Shown: one piece after another, positions 40,209-48,386 of the stretch
Position numbering within the stretch: position 1 is the first letter of the stretch
Layout of the letters: each line of letters starts with the position of its first letter
DNA from: Pseudomonas sp. MM211
GTDB taxonomy: Bacteria; Pseudomonadota; Gammaproteobacteria; Pseudomonadales; Pseudomonadaceae
NCBI RefSeq assembly: GCF_020386635.1
Contig: NZ_CP081942.1
Coordinates: 2,666,001-2,730,000 of the forward strand
Length of the DNA stretch: 64,000 bases
Direction of reading: 5' to 3'
Notes under the pieces: generated by a model
The model's input: only the letters and a program-made list of their open reading frames with translations
What the model was told of the DNA's origin: nothing
Databases searched by the model: none
Translations under genes and position numbers: made by a program

Positions 40209-40958
40209 TCATAGAAAGGTGTCGCTCTCGAAGCGGCGCGCTTCGCGTTGTAACTGATAGACGAAGCGCTCCACCAGTCGCTGTTGCAGCCCGCTTAAGT
40301 TGGCGAAATGCAGGCCGACGAAGGTGAGATCAAGCTTCTCGTCATAACGAGCATGACGCAGCTCTACGGAGGCTTCCAGTCTGCCTATCGGAAGCTGGGC
40401 GCAGAAGCCTTCATAGACTTGGCCCGGCTGCAGCTTTTCGCTGGCGTTGCCGGGGAGGCGAACCTTGCAGCCCGAAGCGGAAATATCGAGCATCAGTCCT
40501 TCCAGTGGAGTACGCAGCTTGGCTCCGTCGAGTTCCACCTTGACCTGGTCTGACTGCTTGAGCGCTGCTCTGAACGCGTTGCGACGCTGATGATAAAGCA
40601 CCATCTGGGGAATTTCGCCGCTGTAGCAGCGCTCTCCCTGATACTCACTTACCTGCATGCCGGCTGGGCAATCCCAGGCGATCAGTACCCCGTCATGCAG
40701 AGATTCGACGCGGAAAGCTTCGCCGTTCTGCAGGTAGCGCTCGCCATCACTGGGGATCATCTCGTCGAGAATTAGCAGATTCTGATCGCGGTCTACCTCT
40801 ATCACAAAGCTTTGGAAGCGCTGATTGCGCTCCTTGAACATGATGATCAGGGGGTCATGGTGGTGTTGCAGAAGGCGTAGGTTGGCAACAATTTCCATCG
40901 GTGCTTTGAGCACTTTCGGAGGTTGCGGGCCATCGTCCTGGGCGAAGGGGTTGGACAC
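40209..40958 (-). CDS. flgZ: Flagellar brake protein FlgZ (YcgR-type, PilZ domain)
   Basis: 249 residues. An N-terminal YcgR-N domain (~20-115) and a C-terminal PilZ domain (~122-235) with the c-di-GMP motif RRNAFRA (R-x3-R) and DISASGCKV (D/N-x-S-x-x-G). In pseudomonads FlgZ binds c-di-GMP and slows flagellar rotation through the stator MotCD. It lies 3' of flgN in the flgAMN-Z run, linking motility output to c-di-GMP. The neighbouring amrZ is another motility regulator. Confidence 0.93.
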   Translation of the reverse strand: MSNPFAQDDGPQPPKVLKAPMEIVANLRLLQHHHDPLIIMFKERNQRFQSFVIEVDRDQNLLILDEMIPSDGERYLQNGEAFRVESLHDGVLIAWDCPAGMQVSEYQGERCYSGEIPQMVLYHQRRNAFRAALKQSDQVKVELDGAKLRTPLEGLMLDISASGCKVRLPGNASEKLQPGQVYEGFCAQLPIGRLEASVELRHARYDEKLDLTFVGLHFANLSGLQQRLVERFVYQLQREARRFESDTFL

Positions 40959-41038
40959 GAACCAGTGATCTCCGGGGCATGGTACTGCTGCGTCAATGAT
41001 AATGCCGTTTCGGCATCATTGCGCATCTTGTTGTTATG

Positions 41039-41506
41039 TCAGGCCTGGCTGAGTGGGCGCTTGCTGCCGATTTTAGCGGTGCCACCGCTGCTGTCATAGA
41101 GCGAAGGCGTTTCGTTGCCGCGCAAAATGCCGAGCATGTTTTCCGTTGATTTCTGGCTTGATCGGATGATCCGGCCATTGCGCAGGTTGGCGCTCTGGCA
41201 GCTCTCCAGCAGGCTACTCAGTTTATCGCTAGCGGTCACTAGAGCATCACCCTGATCCGAACGCTCGGCGAGCGCCAGCAAGCCGGCGCGATCAGCGCTC
41301 AGGTTGAAGCCGAGGAGTATCTGGGTGCGATGCTTGCCATGCTGATCAAGGCTGGCCAGCAAGGGCTGCTTGTCTGCCAGTATCTGCTGCAGGCGCGGCA
41401 AATCATGCTCGCTCAGGGCCTGGAATTCGGCTTCGATCAGCTCAAGCAATTGCTCGGCGTGGCCGATACTTTCATTGAATAGGTCGAGCAGGGGCGTAGC
41501 GTTCAT
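41039..41506 (-). CDS. flgN: Flagellar export chaperone FlgN
   Basis: 155 residues, all alpha-helical (LLDLFNESIGHAEQLLELIE, EFQALSEHDLPRLQQILADK), fitting the FlgN fold. It chaperones the hook-associated proteins FlgK and FlgL to the export gate; both are encoded downstream in this window. It lies after flgM with 105 bases between, in the usual flgM-flgN pair. Confidence 0.92.
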   Translation of the reverse strand: MNATPLLDLFNESIGHAEQLLELIEAEFQALSEHDLPRLQQILADKQPLLASLDQHGKHRTQILLGFNLSADRAGLLALAERSDQGDALVTASDKLSSLLESCQSANLRNGRIIRSSQKSTENMLGILRGNETPSLYDSSGGTAKIGSKRPLSQA

Positions 41507-41611
41507 AAGCGGGCTCTCTGGGGAAGAAACTGTTCAAGGTCTGCCGGCCAACAAGCCAGCAAAACGGCGAACGGTTTCTAGGCGTCCAACACCCCAGTAC
41601 AAGCCCGAAGA

Positions 41612-41947
41612 CTAGCGCTGGGACTCGAAATTGAGCAGTTTGCTCGCGACGCGCTGGCTATCGACCTGGTAAGTGCCGTCAGTAATGGCTTGCTTGAGCT
41701 TGGCTACCCGGTCGGTATCGACGGCAGGCTGGTCGCGCAGCTTGTCGACGGTTTTCTGTAATTGCTGTGCTTCACTGCTCAGCTGAACGGATTCACCGCT
41801 CTTGGCGCTGACAGCCGCTTTCTGGGCGGCGGCTTCGTTACCACCGGCCTTGTTGTCGATGGCTTCGTTCTTGCCGCCCTGGGCGCTACCGGCACGTGTT
41901 GTGCTGGCTGGCGTGGTGCTGTTGAGTCGGTTGAAATCGATGACCAT
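41612..41947 (-). CDS. flgM: Anti-sigma-28 factor FlgM
   Basis: 111 residues, disordered and Ala/Lys/Asn-rich at the N-terminus ([15 protein letters not shown]). The C-terminal helices (~55-105, [40 protein letters not shown]) bind FliA. It holds sigma-28 until exported through the completed hook. A sigma-28-type promoter lies 40 bases upstream, giving feedback, and the gene is followed by flgN. Confidence 0.94.
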   Translation of the reverse strand: MVIDFNRLNSTTPASTTRAGSAQGGKNEAIDNKAGGNEAAAQKAAVSAKSGESVQLSSEAQQLQKTVDKLRDQPAVDTDRVAKLKQAITDGTYQVDSQRVASKLLNFESQR

Positions 41948-41986
41948 GATGCAAAACCTCTGACAGAGTTTGGACGCTTGCCTAGT

Positions 41987-42013
41987 TTGTCGGCTATGCC
42001 CAGGAAAACTTTA
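41987..42013 (-). promoter_or_regulatory. Sigma-28 (FliA) promoter of flgMN
   Basis: On the minus strand TAAAGTTT (42013-42006), an 11-bp spacer and GCCGACAA (41994-41987), one mismatch from the FliA consensus TAAAGTTT-N11-GCCGATAA, 40 bases before flgM. Confidence 0.85.
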
Positions 42014-42111
42014 GGCAAAAAAATTGCGTCGCTTGCACAGTCTAAAACACCCTCATTCTCCAGTCAGCCAATCCGTTCGACAATGCCTGTAGAAATAAAT
42101 GCAAGTCATGC

Positions 42112-42870
42112 CTACATGGAGACTTCAACCTGCCCCGGGCCTAACACTCGGGCGCGAACCACCCGCTGCGAGCGCTGGTTGCGCACACTGATCTGCTTAC
42201 CCACGGCTCCGTCTGAAAGCGCCTCGCCGGGCATGCGCACATTGATGCCGCCGCTGCGTGCGCTGATCACCACCTGGTCGCCGCGCCGGATTACCTCTGC
42301 CTGACGGATGTGTATGGGGGCCAATACCTGGTCTGGCAGCATCGCGCGGGTGGCTTTTCTGCCGATCGCTTGTTCAACATCGGTCATGTAGCCCTGGTTG
42401 AGCAAGCCTACATCTCGCTCCGCCAGCATTATATCGGCTTCGCTTAGCACGCCTTCGCGTTTGACTGGCCGCACCAGGGTAACCACCTCACGGTAGAGGC
42501 GCACCTGGCCGGGAACGAATACCGTCCAAGGTGCTGCTCCATCGCAACGTACGCGCATGGTCACTCTGCCTACTGGCTCAACTGGTGTTTCCAGGGTCGT
42601 CGTCAGCGATTGATCACATAACGGTAGTCGCAGGCGTGGATCCAAGCGGTTGATCTGAATCTCGTGGCGAGCCTGGATATTGCTGCGCTGCAAATAGTCC
42701 TCAACGGCTTGCTCAAGAAAGCGCTGAGTCTCGCCGATAAGCTGATCGGGCAGAGTGACTGAGGCAGTTGTCAGCGTGCTATAGCCGAGTGCCAGTAAAG
42801 CAGGTAAAACTGCCAAGCAACGAAGGCTCTTGGTTATCGAGCGTCGAATAATTGTCGTTTGTGCATTCAT
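42112..42870 (-). CDS. flgA: Flagellar P-ring assembly chaperone FlgA
   Basis: 252 residues. A basic N-terminus and hydrophobic segment (~18-38) form a signal peptide. The C-terminal SAF/FlgA domain (~120-250) includes LVRPVKREGVLSEADIMLAE and LLPDQVLAPIHIRQAEVIRRGDQV-like patterns. It helps FlgI polymerise into the P ring in the periplasm. It is divergent from cheV with 79 bases between. A sigma-54 motif ends only 12 bases before the ATG, so the true start or transcript is worth checking. Confidence 0.92.
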   Translation of the reverse strand: MNAQTTIIRRSITKSLRCLAVLPALLALGYSTLTTASVTLPDQLIGETQRFLEQAVEDYLQRSNIQARHEIQINRLDPRLRLPLCDQSLTTTLETPVEPVGRVTMRVRCDGAAPWTVFVPGQVRLYREVVTLVRPVKREGVLSEADIMLAERDVGLLNQGYMTDVEQAIGRKATRAMLPDQVLAPIHIRQAEVIRRGDQVVISARSGGINVRMPGEALSDGAVGKQISVRNQRSQRVVRARVLGPGQVEVSM

Positions 42871-42882
42871 GCCTGGTTGGAA

Positions 42883-42897
42883 GCAAGGTGCGTGCCG
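42883..42897 (-). promoter_or_regulatory. Sigma-54-like promoter before flgA
   Basis: CGGCAC-GCACC-TTGC on the minus strand keeps the GG/GC pair at 10-bp spacing of the -24/-12 consensus TGGCAC-N5-TTGC. The predicted transcript start would fall at about the first codon of flgA, leaving almost no leader. Confidence 0.55.
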
Positions 42898-42949
42898 CCT
42901 GCTACGCTAACTAAATCTGATGTGTTACTGGAATCATGGGAGCCCGTAC

Positions 42950-43888
42950 ATGGCCGGTGTGATGGATTCGGTCAACCAGCGTACTCAGCTGGTTGGGCAG
43001 AATCGCCTAGAACTGCTGCTGTTTCGTCTCGATGGCCCACAGCTGTACGGGATCAACGTCTTCAAGGTGAAGGAGGTGTTGCAATGCCCGAAACTCACCA
43101 TCATGCCCAAGTCGAGCCCGGTGGTTCGTGGTGTGGCGAGCATCCGCGGCGGCACTATTCCGATTCTTGATCTGTCAATGGCGACAGGCAAGCGGCCTTT
43201 GGGTGGTGATCTGCAGAGCAGCTTCGTCATCATCACCGAGTACAACACCAAGGTGCAGGGTTTCTTGGTGCGCTCTGTGGAGCGCATCGTCAACATGAAC
43301 TGGGAAGAAATTCACCCGCCGCCCAAGGGGGCAGGGCGCGATCACTATCTGACGGCAGTAACGCGTCTGGATGACAAGCTGGTCGAAATCATCGACGTAG
43401 AGAAAATTCTCGCCGAAGTAGCGCCGACCTCCGAGGTTATCTCCGTTGGCGTGGTGGACGTTGAGACCCAGACCAAGGCCGTCAGTCAGCATGTGCTGAT
43501 CGTCGATGACTCTTCGGTCGCGCGTAAACAGGTGATGCGTTGTCTGCAGACGGTCGGCGTCGAGGTAACGGCATTGAATGACGGGCGTCAGGCACTGGAT
43601 TTCCTACGCGCGATGGTGGATGAGGGCAAGTCGCCGGAGCAGGAGCTATTGATGATCATCTCCGACATTGAGATGCCTGAGATGGATGGCTATACGCTCA
43701 CCGCGGCGATTCGCACGGATCCGCGCATGCAGAAGCTGCACATTCTCCTGCATACTTCGCTATCGGGAGTATTCAACCAAGCGATGGTGAAAAAAGTAGG
43801 TGCCAACGATTTCTTGGCGAAATTTCGTCCGGATGATTTGGCTTCTCGTGTGGTCGAACGCATCAAGTCGAGCGATCACTCGGCATAA
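42950..43888 (+). CDS. cheV: Chemotaxis coupling/receiver protein CheV
   Basis: 312 residues from the ATG at 42950 (GGGAG upstream). The CheW-like domain (~15-155) includes LLLFRLDGPQLYGINVFKVK and the receiver domain (~178-305) has the phosphorylation site D239 in IISDIEMPEMDGY plus VDDSSVARKQV. CheV couples chemoreceptors to CheA and adapts by receiver phosphorylation. It pairs with cheR, beside flgA, as in pseudomonads. Confidence 0.95.
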   Translation: MAGVMDSVNQRTQLVGQNRLELLLFRLDGPQLYGINVFKVKEVLQCPKLTIMPKSSPVVRGVASIRGGTIPILDLSMATGKRPLGGDLQSSFVIITEYNTKVQGFLVRSVERIVNMNWEEIHPPPKGAGRDHYLTAVTRLDDKLVEIIDVEKILAEVAPTSEVISVGVVDVETQTKAVSQHVLIVDDSSVARKQVMRCLQTVGVEVTALNDGRQALDFLRAMVDEGKSPEQELLMIISDIEMPEMDGYTLTAAIRTDPRMQKLHILLHTSLSGVFNQAMVKKVGANDFLAKFRPDDLASRVVERIKSSDHSA

Positions 43889-43995
43889 GGTATGAGTTGC
43901 CTGGTGTTTTTGGCCGGGTGCTGGCGGTAAAGTCGGTAGGCGTGCATTGGCGCGCTTGCCGTATTCGACTTTCATAGATGGGCGAGGCTTCGCGA

Positions 43996-44823
43996 GTGTC
44001 TTCAGGTAATTTGGATTTCGAACAGTTCCGGATCTTTCTGGAAAAAGCCTGTGGCATCGTACTGGGTAGCAATAAGCAGTACCTGGTTTCCAGTCGGCTG
44101 AACAAGCTGATGGAGACCAACGGCATCAAGACGCTGGGTGAGTTGGTGCAGCGCATGCAGACTCAGCCACGCAGTGGGTTGCGCGAGCAGGTAGTCGACG
44201 CCATGACCACCAATGAAACCCTGTGGTTTCGTGATGCCTACCCGTTCGAAGTGCTCAAAAATCGTGTGCTGCCCGAGCTCACCAAGGCCTATCCGGGGCA
44301 GCGGCTGCGTATCTGGTCGGCGGCCTGTTCGTCGGGGCAGGAGCCGTATTCGCTGTCGATGAGCATCGATGAGTTCGAGCGCAGCAATATCGGCCAGCTC
44401 AAGACTGGTGTGCAGATCGTGGCTACCGATCTGTCACCGACCATGCTCAATAACTGTAAATCGGGCGAGTACGATAGCTTGGCCATGGGCCGCGGGCTCG
44501 CTCAGGAGCGTCTGCAGCGTTATTTCGATCCCAAAGGGCCTGGGCGCTGGGTGGTCAAGCCCGCGATCAAGAGCCGCGTCGAGTTCCGCCCGCTGAACTT
44601 GCTGGACAGCTATGCGAGCCTCGGCAAGTTCGACATCGTGTTCTGCCGCAACGTACTCATCTACTTCTCCGCCGAGGTGAAGAAGGACATCCTCACGCGC
44701 ATTCACGCCATGCTCAAGCCAGGCGGCTATCTGTTCCTCGGCGCTTCTGAAGCCCTCAACGGCTTGCCGGAGAAATACCAGATGGTGCAGTGCAGCCCCG
44801 GGATCATTTACAAAGCTAAGTGA
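43996..44823 (+). CDS. cheR: Chemoreceptor methyltransferase CheR
   Basis: 275 residues from a GTG at 43996, preferred over an ATG six codons upstream because GAGG lies 8 nt before it and the start then matches CheR1 of other pseudomonads. An N-terminal helical domain (FEQFRIFLEKACGIVL) precedes the SAM-binding Rossmann domain with IWSAACSSGQEPYSL, ATDLSPTML and IVFCRNVLIYF. It methylates glutamates on chemoreceptors. A strong terminator follows. Confidence 0.94.
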   Translation: MSSGNLDFEQFRIFLEKACGIVLGSNKQYLVSSRLNKLMETNGIKTLGELVQRMQTQPRSGLREQVVDAMTTNETLWFRDAYPFEVLKNRVLPELTKAYPGQRLRIWSAACSSGQEPYSLSMSIDEFERSNIGQLKTGVQIVATDLSPTMLNNCKSGEYDSLAMGRGLAQERLQRYFDPKGPGRWVVKPAIKSRVEFRPLNLLDSYASLGKFDIVFCRNVLIYFSAEVKKDILTRIHAMLKPGGYLFLGASEALNGLPEKYQMVQCSPGIIYKAK

Positions 44824-44833
44824 TCCGACTCGC

Positions 44834-44873
44834 GAATAGAAAACGGGAGGCCTTGGCCTCCCGTTTTCTATTC
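44834..44873. terminator. Long-stem terminator after cheR
   Basis: A perfect 19-bp palindrome GAATAGAAAACGGGAGGCC and its complement around a TT apex. It closes the cheV-cheR unit. Confidence 0.85.
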
Positions 44874-45046
44874 TGCCTTTCCCATTACGCCTGACAGTGT
44901 TCTGTCACTTGCGCGTCAGAAAAGCGGCAAATCTCCGTCGGATTGCCGCTGCCACCTTGCCAATCGGCGGAAAAGCTTTGCCGCTTGGATCTCTTGTTTC
45001 TTTTGTTTTTGGCGTATCAGGCTGATTTATAAGATAAAAAATAAAT

Positions 45047-45061
45047 TGGCACGTGCTTTGC
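45047..45061 (+). promoter_or_regulatory. Sigma-54 promoter of flgBCDE
   Basis: TGGCAC-GTGCT-TTGC, an exact match to the -24/-12 consensus, 51 bases before flgB. FleQ/FleR enhancers of the flagellar cascade would activate it. Upstream sequence (about 44980-45045) is A/T-rich, as at IHF-bent promoters. Confidence 0.92.
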
Positions 45062-45111
45062 TGTGAGGTTTGTACGCAAACAGGCTCGCCGCCACGGCAA
45101 AGGTTCCTGAG

Positions 45112-45522
45112 ATGAGCATCAGCTTCGATAGCGCACTTGGCATTCATGAGAAGGCATTGGGCTTCCGCGCCCAGCGTGCAGAGGTGTTGGCCAACAATAT
45201 GGCTAACGCCGATACCCCCAACTACAAGGCCAGGGATCTGGACTTCGCCTCCGTGCTGGCCCAGCAGGCAGCCAAGAGTGGCGGCAGCGGTAATTCGGGG
45301 CTGAAAACCACGAATAGCCGCCATATCGCAGCAGAAGGCGTGCCAATGGGCGATGCGGCGCTGGCCTATCGAACACCGACTGCGCCTTCGATCGATCAGA
45401 ACACCGTCGATGCTCAGCTCGAACAAGCCAATTATGCCGAGAACTCGGTTGCCTTCCAGGCCAGCTTCACGCTGCTAAACAGTAAATTCAAAGGGCTCGT
45501 CAGCGCCCTGCGTGGTGAATAA
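45112..45522 (+). CDS. flgB: Flagellar proximal rod protein FlgB
   Basis: 136 residues from the ATG at 45112. The N-terminal rod motif LANNMANADTPNYKARDLDF and C-terminal amphipathic helix (NYAENSVAFQASFTLLN) are typical. It joins the MS ring to the rod and is exported by the flagellar type III system. First gene of flgBCDE, 51 bases from a sigma-54 promoter. Confidence 0.95.
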   Translation: MSISFDSALGIHEKALGFRAQRAEVLANNMANADTPNYKARDLDFASVLAQQAAKSGGSGNSGLKTTNSRHIAAEGVPMGDAALAYRTPTAPSIDQNTVDAQLEQANYAENSVAFQASFTLLNSKFKGLVSALRGE

Positions 45523-45533
45523 AGGAGCCCGAT

Positions 45534-45977
45534 ATGTCACTTACCAGCGTTTTCAACATCGCCGGAACCGGCATGAGTGCCCAGAGCACTCGCCTGAATA
45601 CCATTTCCAGCAACATCGCCAACGCCGAATCGGTCTCATCGAGCATCGATCAGACCTATCGGGCGCGTCACCCGGTGTTCGCTACCGTGTTTCAGCAGGC
45701 GCAGGGCGGTGAAAACGGCTCGCTGTTCGCTGATCAGGATCAGTCGGGTGCTGGTGTTCAGGTGCTTGGTATCGTCGAGGATCAGAGCAGTCTGATGCCA
45801 CGCTACGAGCCTAACCACCCGGCCGCCGACGAAGCCGGCTATGTGTATTACCCCAACGTCAACGTGGTCGAGGAGATGGCGGACATGATTTCTGCCAGTC
45901 GCGCCTTCCAGACCAACGTGGAAATGATGAATACCGCCAAACAGATGATGCAGCGCGTTCTGACCTTGGGTCAGTGA
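45534..45977 (+). CDS. flgC: Flagellar proximal rod protein FlgC
   Basis: 147 residues. MSLTSVFNIAGTGMSAQSTR and LNTISSNIANAESVSSSIDQ carry the rod-family N-terminal helix, and YVYYPNVNVVEEMADMISAS the conserved FlgC C-terminal motif. It lies 11 bases after flgB in the same operon. Confidence 0.96.
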   Translation: MSLTSVFNIAGTGMSAQSTRLNTISSNIANAESVSSSIDQTYRARHPVFATVFQQAQGGENGSLFADQDQSGAGVQVLGIVEDQSSLMPRYEPNHPAADEAGYVYYPNVNVVEEMADMISASRAFQTNVEMMNTAKQMMQRVLTLGQ

Positions 45978-45991
45978 GCCGGGAGTGAGAA

Positions 45992-46666
45992 ATGAGCACT
46001 GTTGATGGCGTCAGCTCCAGTTCGGTACTGGACAAGTATCAGGTCAAGCAGGATTCCACCACACAGAACAAGGAGCTGGGCAAGGATCAGTTCCTCAACC
46101 TGCTGGTGGCGCAGCTGAATAACCAGAACCCACTAGAGCCTCAGGGCAACGGCGAGTTCATCGCGCAGTTGGCGCAATTCAGTACTGTGGAAGGGGTCGA
46201 GAAGCTCAACTCGAGCATGGAGACCATTTTGTCCGGCTATCAGTCCTCCCAGGCCCTGCAGGCTTCTTCGCTGGTCGGTCGCAAGGTGATCGTGCCGGTG
46301 GACAAGGCGGTGGTCGATACCAGTGAAAGCTTCAAGGCCAGTGCGGTGCTGCCAACCAGTAGCAGCAACGTGTACGTCAACGTGTATGACAGTGCCGGTT
46401 CGGTGGTCAGTCGTATCAATCTGGGTGAGCAGCAGGCTGGCAACGTGAGCTTCATCTGGGACGGCAAGGACTCCAGCGGCAATGTGATGAAGCCGGGCAC
46501 TTACAGGTTCGAAGCACAGGCGACCTATGGCAATGAAACCAAGGGGCTCTACACCTTGCTGCCGGCCAACGTCGACAGCGTCACCCTGGGTGGCAACGAA
46601 TTGATGCTCAATCTTGCGGGTATTGGCAATGTGCCGCTGTCGCAGGTGCAGGTCATTGGTCAGTAA
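45992..46666 (+). CDS. flgD: Flagellar hook-capping protein FlgD
   Basis: 224 residues. The N-terminal export and capping region KDQFLNLLVAQLNNQNPLEP with GEFIAQLAQFSTVEG is the FlgD signature. Middle FlgD-Ig-like (FLG_D_TUDOR/FlgD_ig) domains include VSFIWDGKDSSGNVMKPGTY. It caps the growing hook and directs FlgE subunits. It follows flgC by 14 bases. Confidence 0.96.
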   Translation: MSTVDGVSSSSVLDKYQVKQDSTTQNKELGKDQFLNLLVAQLNNQNPLEPQGNGEFIAQLAQFSTVEGVEKLNSSMETILSGYQSSQALQASSLVGRKVIVPVDKAVVDTSESFKASAVLPTSSSNVYVNVYDSAGSVVSRINLGEQQAGNVSFIWDGKDSSGNVMKPGTYRFEAQATYGNETKGLYTLLPANVDSVTLGGNELMLNLAGIGNVPLSQVQVIGQ

Positions 46667-46709
46667 TTAACAGGCTGTAACTGCCGGGCTTTCGGCAAGG
46701 AGATTTTTC

Positions 46710-48191
46710 ATGTCGTTCAATATCGGTCTTAGTGGCCTGCGCGCTGCGACCAGTGACCTCAACGTGACGGGTAACAACATTGCCAACGCCGGTACCGCTG
46801 GCTTCAAGCAGTCGCGTGCCGAGTTCGCCGACCTGTATGCCTCGTCGATGCTCAGCAGCGGATCCAACCCCATCGGTAGTGGGGTGCTGCTCAGCGATGT
46901 ATCGCAGCTGTTCAGCCAAGGCAACATCAACTACACGCAGAACTCGCTGGATCTGGCCATCAATGGCAGCGGTTTCTTCCGTACCAGTAACAACGGTGAT
47001 ATCAGCTATACCCGTGCCGGTTACTTCGGTACCGACCGCGAAGGCTTCATCGTCAACAACTTCGGGCATAACCTGCAGGGTTATGGGGTAGACGCCAACG
47101 GCAACCTTCAGAACGGCATCATCAGCAACCTGAGGGTGGAAACGTCCAGCCAGGCGCCGCGGGCGACGGGTACTATTACTCAGCCGTTCAACCTGAACTC
47201 GACTGAAACCGTTCCAGTGCTGCGGCAGAGTGCCTATGACGGAGCCTACCAAACGGCCTTCAATGGTTCACTGTTGCCGGGTAACCCCAACCCGACTCCT
47301 GCTGAGATCGCGGCTGCGACTGCGGCAGCCACTCCAGCAGAGCTTGCGGCCGCGAATGCAGCGGGCGCTACTGCGGGCTCCACTGCGGCCAACGCCTCTT
47401 TCAACCCGGCGGATCCGACCAGTTACAACCGATCGACGTCGGTGAATATTTATGATGCTCAGGGCAATGCTCACTCCTTTACCCAGTACTTTGTGAAGAC
47501 CGGTGCCAATAGCTGGGACATGAAGATTCTGGTCGACGGCCGTAACCCGCTGGATCCGACCAACACTCAGCCGCTTTCGGCTGCCGTGAGCTTCGACGCT
47601 GCCGGTAAACTGCAGACTATCGATGCGACTGGCCTGAGCGCAGGGTTGTCGCTGAACCCCGACGGCACCATCAGCATGAACGGCTGGATTCCGGCGGCAC
47701 CCACCAATGCCGAAGGCACCACCTGGGCCGCCAACGGCTCTGAAGCCAGTGCGGCGGTGAAGTTCGATTTCCGCGGTTCTTCGCAGTACAACAGCACGTT
47801 CTCGGTTGCCAAGGTCGTGCAGGACGGCTACAGCACAGGCGAGTTGGCGGGCCTGGAAATTGACGAGACCGGTGTTCTTTTCGCTCGCTATACCAATGGC
47901 CAAACTAAAGTTCAAGGGCAGCTAGTGCTGGCTAACTTCGCCAATATGCAGGGGCTTACACCGGTCGGCAAAACCGCCTGGGTTCAGTCGTCGGCATCTG
48001 GCGAGCCGGTCATTGGTACGCCGAAGAGCGGCACGCTGGGTACTTTGCAGTCTGGTGCGCTGGAAGACTCCAACGTCGAGTTGTCAGAGCAACTGGTCAA
48101 CCTGATCGTTGCCCAGCGTAACTACCAGGCCAACGCCAAAACCATCGAGACCGAGAGCGCCATCACGCAGACGATCATCAACCTGCGTTGA
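46710..48191 (+). CDS. flgE: Flagellar hook protein FlgE
   Basis: 493 residues. The N-terminal rod/hook motif (SGLRAATSDLNVTGNNIANA) and the C-terminal ALEDSNVELSEQLVNLIVAQ helix bracket a variable middle. Residues ~191-234 (bases 47281-47410) are an Ala/Thr-rich insertion, GNPNPTPAEIAAATAAATPA, then AELAAANAAGATAGSTAANA, unlike the rest of the protein. It polymerises into the hook. It is last in its operon, followed by a terminator. Confidence 0.95.
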   Translation: MSFNIGLSGLRAATSDLNVTGNNIANAGTAGFKQSRAEFADLYASSMLSSGSNPIGSGVLLSDVSQLFSQGNINYTQNSLDLAINGSGFFRTSNNGDISYTRAGYFGTDREGFIVNNFGHNLQGYGVDANGNLQNGIISNLRVETSSQAPRATGTITQPFNLNSTETVPVLRQSAYDGAYQTAFNGSLLPGNPNPTPAEIAAATAAATPAELAAANAAGATAGSTAANASFNPADPTSYNRSTSVNIYDAQGNAHSFTQYFVKTGANSWDMKILVDGRNPLDPTNTQPLSAAVSFDAAGKLQTIDATGLSAGLSLNPDGTISMNGWIPAAPTNAEGTTWAANGSEASAAVKFDFRGSSQYNSTFSVAKVVQDGYSTGELAGLEIDETGVLFARYTNGQTKVQGQLVLANFANMQGLTPVGKTAWVQSSASGEPVIGTPKSGTLGTLQSGALEDSNVELSEQLVNLIVAQRNYQANAKTIETESAITQTIINLR

Positions 48192-48247
48192 TGCATGCGT
48201 CAGGGAGTCGTTGCCGTTAGCGGCAACAATTCGCCAAGCGACAAATT

Positions 48248-48275
48248 ACAGGCTCCTTCGGGAGCCTGTTTTTTT
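48248..48275 (+). terminator. Terminator after flgE
   Basis: ACAGGCTCC-TTCG-GGAGCCTGT followed by a seven-T run. It ends the flgBCDE transcript before the flgF promoter. Confidence 0.92.
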
Positions 48276-48320
48276 ATATAAAACCATTAAAATCATGTGC
48301 TTGCGTATTTTTACTGAGAG

Positions 48321-48335
48321 TGGCACGTGAATTGC
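48321..48335 (+). promoter_or_regulatory. Sigma-54 promoter of flgFGHIJKL
   Basis: TGGCAC-GTGAA-TTGC, an exact -24/-12 match, 52 bases before flgF and directly after the flgE terminator. Confidence 0.92.
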
Positions 48336-48386
48336 TTTTAAGCTCTTGTCAGAGTCGCGGGCGAGTTGCCCCACCTCGGAGGAAAC

